The notes beneath the pieces were generated by a model. That model was not told the origin of the DNA. It ran no database searches and was given only the letters and a program-made list of their open reading frames with translations. From positions 3,336,001 to 3,400,000 of the forward strand of contig NZ_CP073764.1 in assembly GCF_019343105.1 (NCBI RefSeq): a stretch of DNA of 64,000 nucleotides, in the 5' to 3' direction. The stretch is from Methylovirgula sp. HY1. Its GTDB lineage: Bacteria > Pseudomonadota > Alphaproteobacteria > Rhizobiales > Beijerinckiaceae. The position numbers were made by a program, and so were the translations under genes. Positions 52,673 to 62,022 of this stretch are shown one piece after another (position 1 is the first letter of the stretch; each line of letters starts with the position of its first letter).

Positions 52673-54549
52673 TTGGGTTTCCTCCACCATGTGTCGAGCG
52701 TGACATCGCCTGTCGGTGGCCCATAGGCGGGCGTTTTGTCGGGCCGACCGAGTTCTGCCGAGGCGGCAATCCATTGGTACGAGGCGTGAAACAGCGGCAC
52801 GATATAGAAACCCGAGAGAAGAACACGGTCATAAGCGCGTACGGCGGTCACGAATTCGGCTTGCGTGCGCGCCGCCAAGAGCGCGTCGATCATGGCATCG
52901 ACGGCCGGTGATTTGACACCGGCAAGATTGTACGAACCTTGTTGGTTGGCGGAGACCGAGCCCCAGCGCCCGCGCTGCTCATTGCCGGGCGAGGCCGAGG
53001 CGAGCCACGTTCCGATCATCATGTCGAAATCGAAATTTTGCCGGCGCCGCTGGTATTGGACGGCGTCGACGGCGCGGACCTTGGCATCGATGCCGATGCG
53101 GGCAAGGGAAGCGGCATAGGCGAGCGCCAGCCTCTCCTGAGCGCGGCTCTGCACCATGATCTCGAAGCGAAAGGGCGCGCCGGTCTTGTCGACGAGATGC
53201 TCGCCTTTCAATTCATAGCCGGCCGCGGCAAGCAGCTTTAAGGCCCGCTTCGGCCAGATCCGGCCAAGGCCGCTGACATCGGTCTTCGGCGGCGCCCAGC
53301 GTCCGGCGAGAATGTCGGGGCGTACGGCGCCGGGGAAGGGCGCGAGCAGGGCGCGTTCCGCCGCGCTGGCGGGGCGTCCCGTGGAAGCTAGCTCGGAATC
53401 ATCGAAGAAGCTTTTGGTGCGCGTATAAAGGCCGCTGAAAAAATTGGCGTTGATCCATTGGAAGTCGAACATCATCCCCAAGGCTTCGCGGACGCGAATG
53501 TCATCGAACATGGGCCGGCGCAGGTTGAAGACGAAGCCTTCCATGCCTTTCGGACCGCCGATCGGCAGGCTTGCGCGCCAGACGCGATGGTCCCTCAGGC
53601 TCGGAAAATCATAAGCGGTGGTCCAAAGCACCGGGTTGGTCTCGGTGCGGAAGTCGAGGAGACCGGCGCGGAAAGCTTGAAAGAGCGCGTTGGCGTCGCG
53701 GTAATAATCGATCTCGATCTCATCGAAATTGAAGCGGCCGCGATTGACCGGCAGATCCTTTCCCCAAAAATTCTTGTCCCGACGCAAGATCAGCTTCTGT
53801 CCGGCGTCGACGTCCGCGACGCGATAGGGCCCCGAGCCGACCGGTATGGCGAGGCTCGCATTGTCGAACGTCGTCGAATTGAAGAAGTGCGGCGATAGAA
53901 CCGGCATGAGGGCCAGAGTCAGCGGCATTTCGCGATCGTCGATCCCTGGAAAATCGAAACGGATCGTCTCGGCATCCGGAGTTTCGACATGTTTGATCAG
54001 CGCATAGGCGGCGCGCTGTTGCGGCCGGCCCTTCTTGCGCAGAAGCTCGAAGGAAAACAGAATGTCCGCCGAGGTGATCGGCGTTCCGTCGGAAAAATGC
54101 GCACGCGGATCGAGGTGAAAGATCGCGTAGCTGCGATCGGGATCGGTTTCGATCGTCTTGGCGATCGAGCCATAGAGCGTGAAAGGCTCGTCGCGTGAGC
54201 GTTCCATCAACGTCTGGAAGACGTTGCCGATGAGCCCCTGCGCGGTCGATCCGGCCTTGAGATTGAAAGGGTTGAGACTGTCGAATGTGCCGAGCAGACC
54301 GATGGTGAGCTTGCCGCCTTTCGGCGCATCCGGGTTGGCATACGGAAAATGGGTGAAAGTCTCCGGCAGGGCCGGCCGGCCATGCATGGCGATGGCATAT
54401 TGCGGGCCGTTCGTCGCCGCATTGGACGATTGCGTCGAGGAATGCCGCGGGGCGGCTTGCGCCGTGGCTATGCCGAGGACGATCGCCGCCCCAAGCTCAA
54501 GGAGCGTCGAAAAGATCGGGAAAAGCCGGCGAATCGCAGAGAATTTCAT
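52669..54549 (-). CDS. Extracellular solute-binding protein family 5, YejA-like, 626 aa
   Basis: A signal peptide (ending near ATAQA, about residue 32) leads to an SBP_bac_5 domain: FTHFPYANPDAPKGGKLTIG, then LNPFNLKAG, then FHLDPRAHFSDGTPITSADI, which fit the YejA subgroup that binds oligopeptides such as microcin C. YejA normally works with YejB, YejE and YejF; none is next to it here. The gene is coupled with the degenerate AMP-binding gene downstream, and the leader is shared with the divergent ialB-like gene. Confidence 0.88.
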   Translation of the reverse strand: MKFSAIRRLFPIFSTLLELGAAIVLGIATAQAAPRHSSTQSSNAATNGPQYAIAMHGRPALPETFTHFPYANPDAPKGGKLTIGLLGTFDSLNPFNLKAGSTAQGLIGNVFQTLMERSRDEPFTLYGSIAKTIETDPDRSYAIFHLDPRAHFSDGTPITSADILFSFELLRKKGRPQQRAAYALIKHVETPDAETIRFDFPGIDDREMPLTLALMPVLSPHFFNSTTFDNASLAIPVGSGPYRVADVDAGQKLILRRDKNFWGKDLPVNRGRFNFDEIEIDYYRDANALFQAFRAGLLDFRTETNPVLWTTAYDFPSLRDHRVWRASLPIGGPKGMEGFVFNLRRPMFDDIRVREALGMMFDFQWINANFFSGLYTRTKSFFDDSELASTGRPASAAERALLAPFPGAVRPDILAGRWAPPKTDVSGLGRIWPKRALKLLAAAGYELKGEHLVDKTGAPFRFEIMVQSRAQERLALAYAASLARIGIDAKVRAVDAVQYQRRRQNFDFDMMIGTWLASASPGNEQRGRWGSVSANQQGSYNLAGVKSPAVDAMIDALLAARTQAEFVTAVRAYDRVLLSGFYIVPLFHASYQWIAASAELGRPDKTPAYGPPTGDVTLDTWWRKPK

Positions 54550-54818
54550 CTTTCTAGTCTAGCGTCGATGTGATTGGCTGGCCATGATGCGGCGCACTGG
54601 CCGAGGCTGCAGCCCATTTGGTACGAAAACATGGGCCGACATTGGCAAGATCTGAAAAAATGCCAATTTCTTGCCTCATTCGCGGCCAATGTCCGCAATG
54701 CATTTCTTGACTGCGACGAGGGTTCGCGTCTTTTGTGGCGCTGCGGCCGCGGGGCCGTCCCATGCCAGCCCGACGGCACTGCCTGCATGCCTCGGCTGAC
54801 CACCGGAAAGGATTTCTA

Positions 54819-55577
54819 ATGGCGTTTTCGTTGAAGCGTCTCGGCTTCGTTGGTGCGACTGGCTTGCTCATGTTGGCGGGCGGGCAATTTTTGATGAGTG
54901 GGCCAGTTCTTGCGGGGTCGAGGAAGGCGCCGGCCCGGACGCAAGCGGCGCCCGCTCCAGCAGCGCAAGCGGCGGGAGCCCAAGGGCCGATCCGTGTCGA
55001 TTTGTCGGCGACACAGACCAAATGGACAAAGGTTTGCGGTCACGATCGCGCCGCCAACAAGGATATTTGCTATACGACGCGTGATTTCAGCGCGCAGGCA
55101 GACAAGCCGCCGGTTCTCGCCGTCGCAGTCTATGAGATCAAGGGCGATGACACCCGCATTGTCCGGCTGCTGATGCCGGTCGGCCTCATGCTGCGTCCGG
55201 GTTTCCGATTCGCGGTGGATAATGGTCCCGCGATCGATGGCGCTTTCGAAATCTGCTTTCCGAACGGCTGTTTCGCCGAGTCGCGGGTGAAGTCCGCGGC
55301 CATCGCGGAGATGAAAAAAGGCACGGTTCTCAATATTTCCGTGCGCAATCAGGTCAATAATGAAGTGACCTTCGGCGTGCCGCTGGCCGGTTTCGGTAAG
55401 GCCTATGATGGGCCGGCGGTCGATCCTAAGGTGCTCGCCGCTCAGCAGAAGAAGCTGCAGGAAGAATTGCAGAAGCGGGCCGAGCAGGAGCGTAAGAAGC
55501 TCGAAGCAGCAAAGCAGGGTGCCAGCTCGCCGGCCGGTGGCGCAGCTCCGCCTGCCGCGACGACCCAGAAGAAATAG
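54819..55577 (+). CDS. Invasion-associated locus B (IalB) family protein, 252 aa
   Basis: ATG 54819 has GGAAAGGA just upstream. A signal peptide (to about residue 32, ending VLAG) and an Ala/Pro linker lead to the IalB domain (about 55-190): TKWTKVCGHDRAANKDICYT, then a VRLLMPVGLMLRPGFRFAVD segment, and the Cys pair in FEICFPNGCFAES. The last 50 residues are Lys/Glu/Gln-rich helix and disordered tail. IalB proteins are periplasmic or outer-membrane-associated in Alphaproteobacteria; in Bartonella one aids erythrocyte invasion, but they are common in non-pathogens. Confidence 0.9.
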   Translation: MAFSLKRLGFVGATGLLMLAGGQFLMSGPVLAGSRKAPARTQAAPAPAAQAAGAQGPIRVDLSATQTKWTKVCGHDRAANKDICYTTRDFSAQADKPPVLAVAVYEIKGDDTRIVRLLMPVGLMLRPGFRFAVDNGPAIDGAFEICFPNGCFAESRVKSAAIAEMKKGTVLNISVRNQVNNEVTFGVPLAGFGKAYDGPAVDPKVLAAQQKKLQEELQKRAEQERKKLEAAKQGASSPAGGAAPPAATTQKK

Positions 55578-55680
55578 GCGGATCAACCGCCTCGTCCACG
55601 GTTTCAGCTTGGATCACTCCGAGCTGAAACCGCAGGCGCGATCTGGAATATGCTTCAGCCTATCGGTTTGCGGCCGGACG

Positions 55681-56010
55681 TCAGTTTCTCCGCGCCATTT
55701 TAATATGGTAATTACCGTCGACGGCGCGGGTAAACATTTCCTCGACTTGCGGATGGCGGATTGGATCGCCCGAGCTGTCGGGCAGAAGGTTCTGTTCCGA
55801 CACGTAAGCGACATATTCCGTGTCGGCATTTTCTGCGAAGAGATGATAGAAGGGCTGGTCCTTATGCGGCCGCACTTCTTCCGGGATCGCGAGCCACCAT
55901 TCGTCCGTATTGGAGAAGACTGGATCGACATCGTAAATGATCCCGCGGAAGGGATATTTGCGATGCCGCACCACTTGGCCGATGCTGAATTTGGCAGTAC
56001 GCGATTTCAT
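55681..56010 (-). CDS. hspQ: Heat shock protein HspQ, 109 aa
   Basis: I chose ATG 56010 (MKSRTAKFSIGQVVRHRKYP). The product follows the HspQ/YccV pattern FRGIIYDVDPVFSNTDEWWL with QPFYHLFAEN and EYVAYVSEQNLLPD. HspQ modulates Lon protease specificity and was first described as binding hemimethylated oriC DNA. The length is typical. It is convergent with the IalB-like gene. Confidence 0.92.
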   Translation of the reverse strand: MKSRTAKFSIGQVVRHRKYPFRGIIYDVDPVFSNTDEWWLAIPEEVRPHKDQPFYHLFAENADTEYVAYVSEQNLLPDSSGDPIRHPQVEEMFTRAVDGNYHIKMARRN

Positions 56011-56512
56011 GGACAACGGGTAGGCGCCCCGAAAAATAAGGGTTTTACGCCGGAGGCTTCCGGAATTCCCGCGGGAATTTAGCGCAATTCACCTGCTGAC
56101 GACGAGTTCTCATAACCGAGCGCAAGGCCAAGGTGGCCGATTGCGTGGATCGCCTGCGCCGCGATCGTTCGGGCAATGTCACCCGAAAGGGGCCGACTTC
56201 AAGGCATAGAAGGCCACTGCGTTACTTCCCACCCGCTACGATGTCAATTCGGCAGAATACCGCAAGATTGGTGCCAGGTCGCGGCAAGCAGTCGCTCGCC
56301 GCCGCAAGCTGGTCTTTGCATCCGTAAGGGGAGGGCCTATTTTTCGTCGTCTGTGCGACGCGCCAATATACGCCCAGGCACGCGCGGCAACCATGTGACC
56401 TTGCTAACCGCAGCCCCGTCGGGGCCGCGCTTTGCAATAAGCGCGGCTGGCAGCGTTCCGCTGTCGCGGCTTACCTCGATAGCATCTTTTTCCCTCCATA
56501 GGGCCCAATCGC
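56011..56512. other. Intergenic region between hspQ and the nnr gene
   Basis: About 500 bases without a supported gene. The promoter regions of both divergent genes must lie here. A GC-rich dyad (CCCCGTCGGGG near 56422) is present close to a CGCG-TTTGCAATAAG-CGCG segment. Rightward frames running into the nnr gene lack ribosome sites. Confidence 0.45.
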
Positions 56513-58102
56513 ATGCTGCTTCCGGAAACCATTGCTTCGGACCTTCTCAGCCCAGCGGAAATGGCCACGGCCGATCGCCTGACGGTCGGCGCGGGAATTC
56601 CCGGCGGCGTATTGATGCGGCATGCGGGAGCTGCGGTTGCCAAGACAGCGATGCGGTTGATGCCGGGACTGCGGTCGCGCGGCGGCCGTGTCGCCGTGTT
56701 CTGCGGTCCGGGCAATAATGGCGGCGATGGTTTCGTCGTGGCCCAGCATCTCCAAGCCGAAGGCTATGAGGTTTCCCTCGGCCTGCTGTGCGGGGTAGAG
56801 GATTTGCGTGGCGATGCGGCCGCCGCCGCCCAGGCGTGGTCCGGCTTAATTCTGCGTTTCGAGGATGTCGCGCTCGAAGCAGCGGATCTGGCGATAGCCG
56901 CAATTTTCGGCGCTGGTCTCAGCCGCGACGTCGAGGGCGCCGCGCATGCCGCCATCGCGCGCCTGAACGCGTGGACGCGGCGGACGCGCAAGCCGATCGT
57001 CGCCGTCGATATTCCTTCCGGAATAGATGGCGCCAGCGGCCAGGTCCGCGGGATTGCTGTCGAGGCGGCGCAAACGGTGACGTTCTTCCGGTTGAAACCC
57101 GGCCATCTGCTGTTGCCGGGGCGCATCTATTGCGGCGAGATCACACTGGTCGATATTGGCATCTCCGAGGCGGTTCTCGAGACCATTGCGCCGAAGACTT
57201 TCATCAACCGGCCGGCGATCTGGGCCAATCTGCTGCCGCAGCCGCGCCTCGAAGGTCATAAATATGGCCGCGGCCATGCGCTGGTCCTTTCCGGACCGCT
57301 CGTCTCGACCGGCGCGGCGCGGCTCGCCGCCCGTGGCGCCCTGCGCGCCGGTGCTGGGCTGGTCACGGTGGCGACACCGCAAGACGCGCTGAGCGTGCAC
57401 GCGGCGGCGCTCACGGCGATCATGACGCGGGTGTGCGACGGGCCGGAAGATCTCGCCGAATTGCTGAACGACCCGCGCAAGAATGCCGTCGTCATGGGGC
57501 CGGGCATGGGCGTGGGGCCGGCGACCCGCGCGATGGTCGATGCGGCCTTGGCGCCGGTTGCGGCGCCGACGCAGCCGCGTTCGGTGGTCCTCGATGCCGA
57601 TGCCTTGACGAGCTTTGCCGGCGATCCACTGAAGCTTGCTGGCGCGATCAAACAGTCCGGCAAGAGCGTCGTTCTCACGCCTCATGACGGAGAATTCGCG
57701 CGCCTCTTCGCGGTCAAAGCCGGTGTTTTGCGAGATCACGCGCAGGCCGCGGTCGCGCTCGCCTCCGATTCCAAACTCGAGCGCGCGCGTGCCGCCGCCG
57801 CGCTGCTTGGCGCCGTCATCATTCTCAAGGGTGCGGACACGGTTGTCGCGGCGCCGGACGGCCGCGCGACGATCGCCTGCGATGCGCCGCCCTGGCTTGC
57901 TACCGCGGGCTCGGGTGATGTTCTCGCTGGCATGGTGGGCGGCCTCTTGGCGCAGTCCATGCCAGCTTTCGAGGCTGCCTGTGCCGGCGTTTGGCTGCAT
58001 GGCGCCGCGGCACGCGAATTTGGTCCCGGCCTCATCGCCGAGGATATTCCGGACTCCTTGCCCCCGGTGCTTCGGCGTTTTGTCGACAGCACACTTTTGT
58101 GA
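56513..58102 (+). CDS. Bifunctional NAD(P)H-hydrate epimerase / ADP-dependent dehydratase, 529 aa
   Basis: The N-terminal YjeF_N domain (about 1-215) shows GRVAVFCGPGNNGGDGFV and VAVDIPSGIDGASG. The C-terminal ribokinase-like NnrD domain (about 230-529) shows VLDADALTSFAGDP, VLTPHDGEFARLF and ATAGSGDVLAGMVGG. Together they repair damaged NADHX and NADPHX using ADP. The fused layout is the same as in many bacteria. It is transcribed toward the OpgC-like gene, about 180 bases away. Confidence 0.95.
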   Translation: MLLPETIASDLLSPAEMATADRLTVGAGIPGGVLMRHAGAAVAKTAMRLMPGLRSRGGRVAVFCGPGNNGGDGFVVAQHLQAEGYEVSLGLLCGVEDLRGDAAAAAQAWSGLILRFEDVALEAADLAIAAIFGAGLSRDVEGAAHAAIARLNAWTRRTRKPIVAVDIPSGIDGASGQVRGIAVEAAQTVTFFRLKPGHLLLPGRIYCGEITLVDIGISEAVLETIAPKTFINRPAIWANLLPQPRLEGHKYGRGHALVLSGPLVSTGAARLAARGALRAGAGLVTVATPQDALSVHAAALTAIMTRVCDGPEDLAELLNDPRKNAVVMGPGMGVGPATRAMVDAALAPVAAPTQPRSVVLDADALTSFAGDPLKLAGAIKQSGKSVVLTPHDGEFARLFAVKAGVLRDHAQAAVALASDSKLERARAAAALLGAVIILKGADTVVAAPDGRATIACDAPPWLATAGSGDVLAGMVGGLLAQSMPAFEAACAGVWLHGAAAREFGPGLIAEDIPDSLPPVLRRFVDSTLL

Positions 58103-58285
58103 AAGCGCCGCATTGCACGTGACGTGCTGAATGCCAGTCCGGCGGCAATTCGGTTCATAAATTTCGCCGAGCAGTTGCGTCCTCGACGGCCGTCGCCGCA
58201 TGCTTTCGACCGATATTCTGCCCAAGCACATTCAATAATCCGGTCACGAGGACCGGACCTGCCCTCGACAGCTTCCGGACCGGCC

Positions 58286-59395
58286 ATGCGGGAACCTAAC
58301 GAGATCGATTTCTGGCGCGGCTTCGCCCTCGTCACGATCTTCCTCAACCATGTTCCCGGCATTTTTTACGAACATTTCACCTATCGCAATCTGTCGCTTT
58401 CGGATTCCGCCGAACTCTTCGTCTTTCTCGCCGGCTGGTCGCTGCGGCTGCAAACGAACCGAGCGGCGGCGCTGCCGATGTGGGCGCTGTTCTTGCGCTT
58501 GGGTGGGCGCGCCATGCAGGTTTATTTCGCTCAGCTCGTCATTACCGAGATGGCGGTCGCCATGCTTGCCGCGGCCTCGATCTATTTCAACGCCAGCTTT
58601 CTGCTCGATCTGCATAATGCGGCGGCCGTCTTCAACGATCCGGTGCGCGCCCATATAGGTCTCATCCTGCTCACGCATCAACTCGGCTATTTCAACATCC
58701 TGCCGCTCTATGTCGTTCTCGTCGCGGCGGCGCCCTTCATCGCACTGTGTTTTCGCTATGCCGCGCCGGCTCTGCTGCCGTTGTCGCTCGCGCTTTACGT
58801 TGTGACCTTGAGCACGGGGATCAATCTGCCGAGCTGGCCCGTCGAGGGAACCTGGTTCCTCAATCCGATGGCCTGGCAATTCATCTATGTTCTTGGATTT
58901 TCGTTTGCCGGCGCCGAGGGGCTCGGCGGCTTCGTGCGCCGGCACCGCGCGGTTTTCCGTTGGCTGGCGATCCCGATTGTCGGTTTCGGCGTCTATGTCG
59001 CGCTGTCCCATTTTGCGCCACGACCATCGGCCATACCGAGCCCGAAGCTCTTTTTCGTTTTCGACAAGACTTTCCTTTCGCCGGCGCGGCTCCTGCATTT
59101 TCTGGCGCTCGCCGCTTTGATTGGCGGCGGTTTCCGCTTCGCGATGCGTTGGATTGCGCCGATCTCCCTGTACTGCGCCATGCTTGGGCGAAACTCGCTC
59201 TACGTCTTTTGTATTGCCTCTCTGCTCAGCTTGGCGGGTCAGATTTTCCGTTTTGCCTATGGGGGCGCCTTGATATCCGATACACTTATAACGGGCATGG
59301 GACTGGCCATTATGGGAATTGTGGCATGGCTATCGGAACGGCGAGACGGCGCTCGCAAGGCTGGCGCGGAACTTCGAGCGTCGCCGTCCTCGTGA
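58286..59395 (+). CDS. OpgC-domain membrane acyltransferase, 369 aa
   Basis: I chose ATG 58286 (MREPNEIDFWRGFALVTIFL). About ten hydrophobic helices follow. FWRGFALVTIFLNHVPG carries the His and Arg typical of Acyltransf_3/OpgC, and SAELFVFLAGW is OpgC-specific. OpgC transfers succinyl groups to osmoregulated periplasmic glucans. No opgG/opgH genes are near. Its end overlaps the SGNH hydrolase gene by 70 bases, so the pair likely adds and trims acyl groups on an envelope glycan (inference). Confidence 0.82.
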   Translation: MREPNEIDFWRGFALVTIFLNHVPGIFYEHFTYRNLSLSDSAELFVFLAGWSLRLQTNRAAALPMWALFLRLGGRAMQVYFAQLVITEMAVAMLAAASIYFNASFLLDLHNAAAVFNDPVRAHIGLILLTHQLGYFNILPLYVVLVAAAPFIALCFRYAAPALLPLSLALYVVTLSTGINLPSWPVEGTWFLNPMAWQFIYVLGFSFAGAEGLGGFVRRHRAVFRWLAIPIVGFGVYVALSHFAPRPSAIPSPKLFFVFDKTFLSPARLLHFLALAALIGGGFRFAMRWIAPISLYCAMLGRNSLYVFCIASLLSLAGQIFRFAYGGALISDTLITGMGLAIMGIVAWLSERRDGARKAGAELRASPSS

Positions 59396-60171
59396 CATTG
59401 GCCGCTATGGTGACTGTGGCGGCGCAGGCAACGACCGTTGTACCGGATACGGCGCCGTCGGCGCCGCTGACACCGGCCTGTACCGTTCCGGAAAACGACA
59501 TCTCGATTCCGGGACCACTCCCCAATGTCATGGCGCAGCTGAAAAAAGGTGCTCCGGTCCGGATTTTGGCGATCGGTTCATCTTCGACGGAGGGGATCGG
59601 CGCTTCGTCCCAAGGCAAAGCCTATCCGACGCGGCTCGGCCCGATGCTGGAAAAGACTTTGAAAGGCGTCGATGTCGAGGTCATCAATCGCGGCATCGCC
59701 GGCGAGGTCGCAGATACCACCGCCGATCGAATCATGAACGAGGTTGCGCTTGCGAAGCCCGATTTGGTGCTGTGGCAATTGGGGACGAATGACGCGTTAT
59801 CGCGGGTGCCGCCGGACGAATTTGAAACAACCGTGCGCGACACGGTGAACTGGCTGAAGTCGCAGAATATCGATGTCGCGCTGGTCGGTATGCAATATAT
59901 CCCGCGCTTTTCGCGCGATCCGACCTATTCGGCTATCCGGCGGAGCCTGCGAAAGATCGCGGCAGAGGAACATGTCCTCTATGTACGCCGCTATGATGCG
60001 ATGCGCTTCATGCAGCGCGTGCGTGCCAATGAGCATCTGCTGGCGCGCGACAATTTTCACCTGAACGATCTCGGCTATCGCTGCATGGCGGAGCATATTG
60101 CCCATGCGGTGATCTACAGCCTGTTTCATAAGCCGGCACCGAAGAGCCATCCGGCGACGCCGCGTAACTGA
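59326..60171 (+). CDS. Exported SGNH/GDSL hydrolase, 281 aa
   Basis: ATG 59326 lies inside the OpgC gene in another frame, with GGGAA upstream. It gives a good signal peptide (RRR, then a hydrophobic stretch ending AAQA near residue 35). SGNH blocks are present: ILAIGSSSTEGIG (nucleophile Ser), NRGIAGEVADTT (Gly), LWQLGTNDAL (Asn) and RDNFHLNDLGY (Asp/His). It is a periplasmic esterase or deacylase acting on an unknown substrate. Overlap with OpgC argues for one shared target. Confidence 0.85.
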   Translation: MAIGTARRRSQGWRGTSSVAVLVTLAAMVTVAAQATTVVPDTAPSAPLTPACTVPENDISIPGPLPNVMAQLKKGAPVRILAIGSSSTEGIGASSQGKAYPTRLGPMLEKTLKGVDVEVINRGIAGEVADTTADRIMNEVALAKPDLVLWQLGTNDALSRVPPDEFETTVRDTVNWLKSQNIDVALVGMQYIPRFSRDPTYSAIRRSLRKIAAEEHVLYVRRYDAMRFMQRVRANEHLLARDNFHLNDLGYRCMAEHIAHAVIYSLFHKPAPKSHPATPRN

Positions 60172-60210
60172 GCGCTTTCAAGCAAGCCGCGACGGGCTCA
60201 GGTGACTTGA

Positions 60211-61608
60211 TCAGGTGACTTGGAACCAGGTGACGAGAAGGTCCGGCTGCAGCTCGATCGTCTGGCATTCGATCGCCCATTTGCCCGGATTATCGGCGAT
60301 GAAGGCAACATGTTTGCTGCGGCCTTCCGGGACGACCACACGGGTACGCCAATAGGGCTCCCAGCCGTCGTCGAGATCGTGCAAGAGCCGCATCGTATGG
60401 CCATGGACATGCATTTGCAGCAGGACCGCCGTCTTGTTGTTGAAGCCGAGCGTGACTGGCGTGCCGCGCCTGACCGAGAACAGCGGCTTGGCCGCATAAG
60501 TCTGGGCGGGTGATCCATTGAGCGTCAGCGGCCCGTGTTGCACGAGCGGCAGCGTCACTGCCGCCTCTTTCTTGGCATCCTTGCGTGATGCCGCGGCCTC
60601 GACGGTGAGATCGATCTTGTAAGAGTTCTGCAGTTTGATGCGTGTCGGCAAAGCCGGATTTTGTGCGATCCCGGCGCGACGCGGCAAAGCCGGCTTGCGT
60701 GCTGCGCGGGTGGAAAAAATGAGAAGTTGCCGGTCAGTGGGTTCGCCGGTGCGCCAAGCCAAGCTCGCCTGCGCGCCGACCTCAGTGGGAAGATCGCACA
60801 AGACGTCGAAACAGGCGCCGGGTCCGATCGGAATTGTTTGGCGCAGCGGCGCAAATGCTTCACAGGGCTGGCCGTCGATGGCGACCACAAGCGGTTGCAG
60901 ACCAGCGAATGTGAAGAAGACGAGCTGCGATTGGACCATGCTCAGAAGGCGCAGCCGCACGCGGCCGCCCGCCGGCAATTCGGTGGCGATAGGAACCGGC
61001 TTCGAATTGACGGTCACGACATAAAGGCCGTTCGGTGCGCTCGGGCCATGCGGCGGGTCGGTGCGATCGACGAGGATTTGCCCGTTGTCGCCGATGTGCC
61101 ATTCGGCCAGCACCACCGCCATGTCCGCATCCACTGCCGGCGGATCTGTTTCGTCGATGATGAGCGGACCGTAGAGACCGTGGTCGATTTGCTCGAATGT
61201 CAGCGGCAGCACGTCCGAGCGGTACCAGTAAAATCCGCTGTCCGGCGGGGTAAAGCGATAATCGAAGGATTGGCCGGGCAAGACCGGCTTCTGTGTCAAG
61301 CCTGCGACACCGTCCATGGCATTGGCGATCCGGATGTCCTGGCAGGACAAGGTCAGCGGCTGGTCGAGGCCGTTGACCAGACGGATTTTGACCTCTTGGC
61401 CCTTTTTGTAGCGCAGCAGTGGCCCCGGCACTGTGGCACCGAAGCCGAAGGCGGCGGTGGCCGGCGCCGGCGCGGCCAAGATCCGGCAATCGGTCGCGGC
61501 GGCCGTCAGAATATGGAACCCATCATCGGTGGCGGGCGCGGCGCGCAGCTCGAACGGCAGCAGGCAGGCGGCTGCGGAGCTGAGAAAGACGCGGCGGTTC
61601 AGACGCAT
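60211..61608 (-). CDS. Multicopper-oxidase-fold protein lacking most copper ligands, 465 aa
   Basis: A twin-arginine signal (RRVFLSS near residue 5) is followed by three cupredoxin domains. The expected copper motifs are mostly lost: HWHG reads SCQDI, the second HxH reads WYRSD, and the final HCHxxxH reads ECQTIEL. Only QMHVHGHTMRL keeps its histidines. This is the pattern of non-enzymatic relatives such as FtsP/SufI, a Tat-exported divisome-stabilising protein. A role in the envelope rather than copper oxidation is therefore likely. It is divergent from the tRNA-Leu and tig genes. Confidence 0.8.
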   Translation of the reverse strand: MRLNRRVFLSSAAACLLPFELRAAPATDDGFHILTAAATDCRILAAPAPATAAFGFGATVPGPLLRYKKGQEVKIRLVNGLDQPLTLSCQDIRIANAMDGVAGLTQKPVLPGQSFDYRFTPPDSGFYWYRSDVLPLTFEQIDHGLYGPLIIDETDPPAVDADMAVVLAEWHIGDNGQILVDRTDPPHGPSAPNGLYVVTVNSKPVPIATELPAGGRVRLRLLSMVQSQLVFFTFAGLQPLVVAIDGQPCEAFAPLRQTIPIGPGACFDVLCDLPTEVGAQASLAWRTGEPTDRQLLIFSTRAARKPALPRRAGIAQNPALPTRIKLQNSYKIDLTVEAAASRKDAKKEAAVTLPLVQHGPLTLNGSPAQTYAAKPLFSVRRGTPVTLGFNNKTAVLLQMHVHGHTMRLLHDLDDGWEPYWRTRVVVPEGRSKHVAFIADNPGKWAIECQTIELQPDLLVTWFQVT

Positions 61609-61801
61609 GGGCCAAGGGCTCCGGTGATCGCGGGCGGGCTGCTATCCATATCGGTCCGCGCAAAAAAGCGGTATGTTCTTTTACGCGTCGGAGCTGTAGA
61701 GCTTGCCGTTTGCAGGTGCCGTTCACTTTTTTGCTGCATCTGGCGGGCGGCATTGCTATAGACCCGGCCCGAAGCGGTGACCGAGAGGCCTCGCCGCGCT
61801 C

Positions 61802-61886
61802 GCGGGCGTGGCGGAACTGGTAGACGCGCCGGATTTAGGTTCCGGTGGTGAAAATCGTGGGGGTTCGAGTCCCTCCGCCCGCACCA
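61802..61886 (+). tRNA. tRNA-Leu (anticodon UAG)
   Basis: The acceptor GCGGGCG pairs with CGCCCGC. The anticodon stem CCGGA/TCCGG holds loop TTTAGGT with anticodon TAG. A long variable arm (GGTGAAAATCG) marks a class II tRNA, the T-arm GGTTCGAGTCC is present, and CCA is encoded (61884-61886). Confidence 0.96.
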
Positions 61887-62022
61887 GAATCGAACCGTAT
61901 CTTGCGCCAGATTGAGACGGGATCGCGGCTCGCCTCCAATCTGTCGCGTTCAGCTTGTCGTGACGGTCCAAGCGCCGTCGATCTTAGCGGTAAATCATTT
62001 AGGGATTGAAAGGGCGAAGCGG

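Noticed and set aside
61802-61886. tRNA-Leu as an integration site
   Set aside because: No integrase gene and no repeated 3' tRNA segment was noticed near it; tig follows in normal order.
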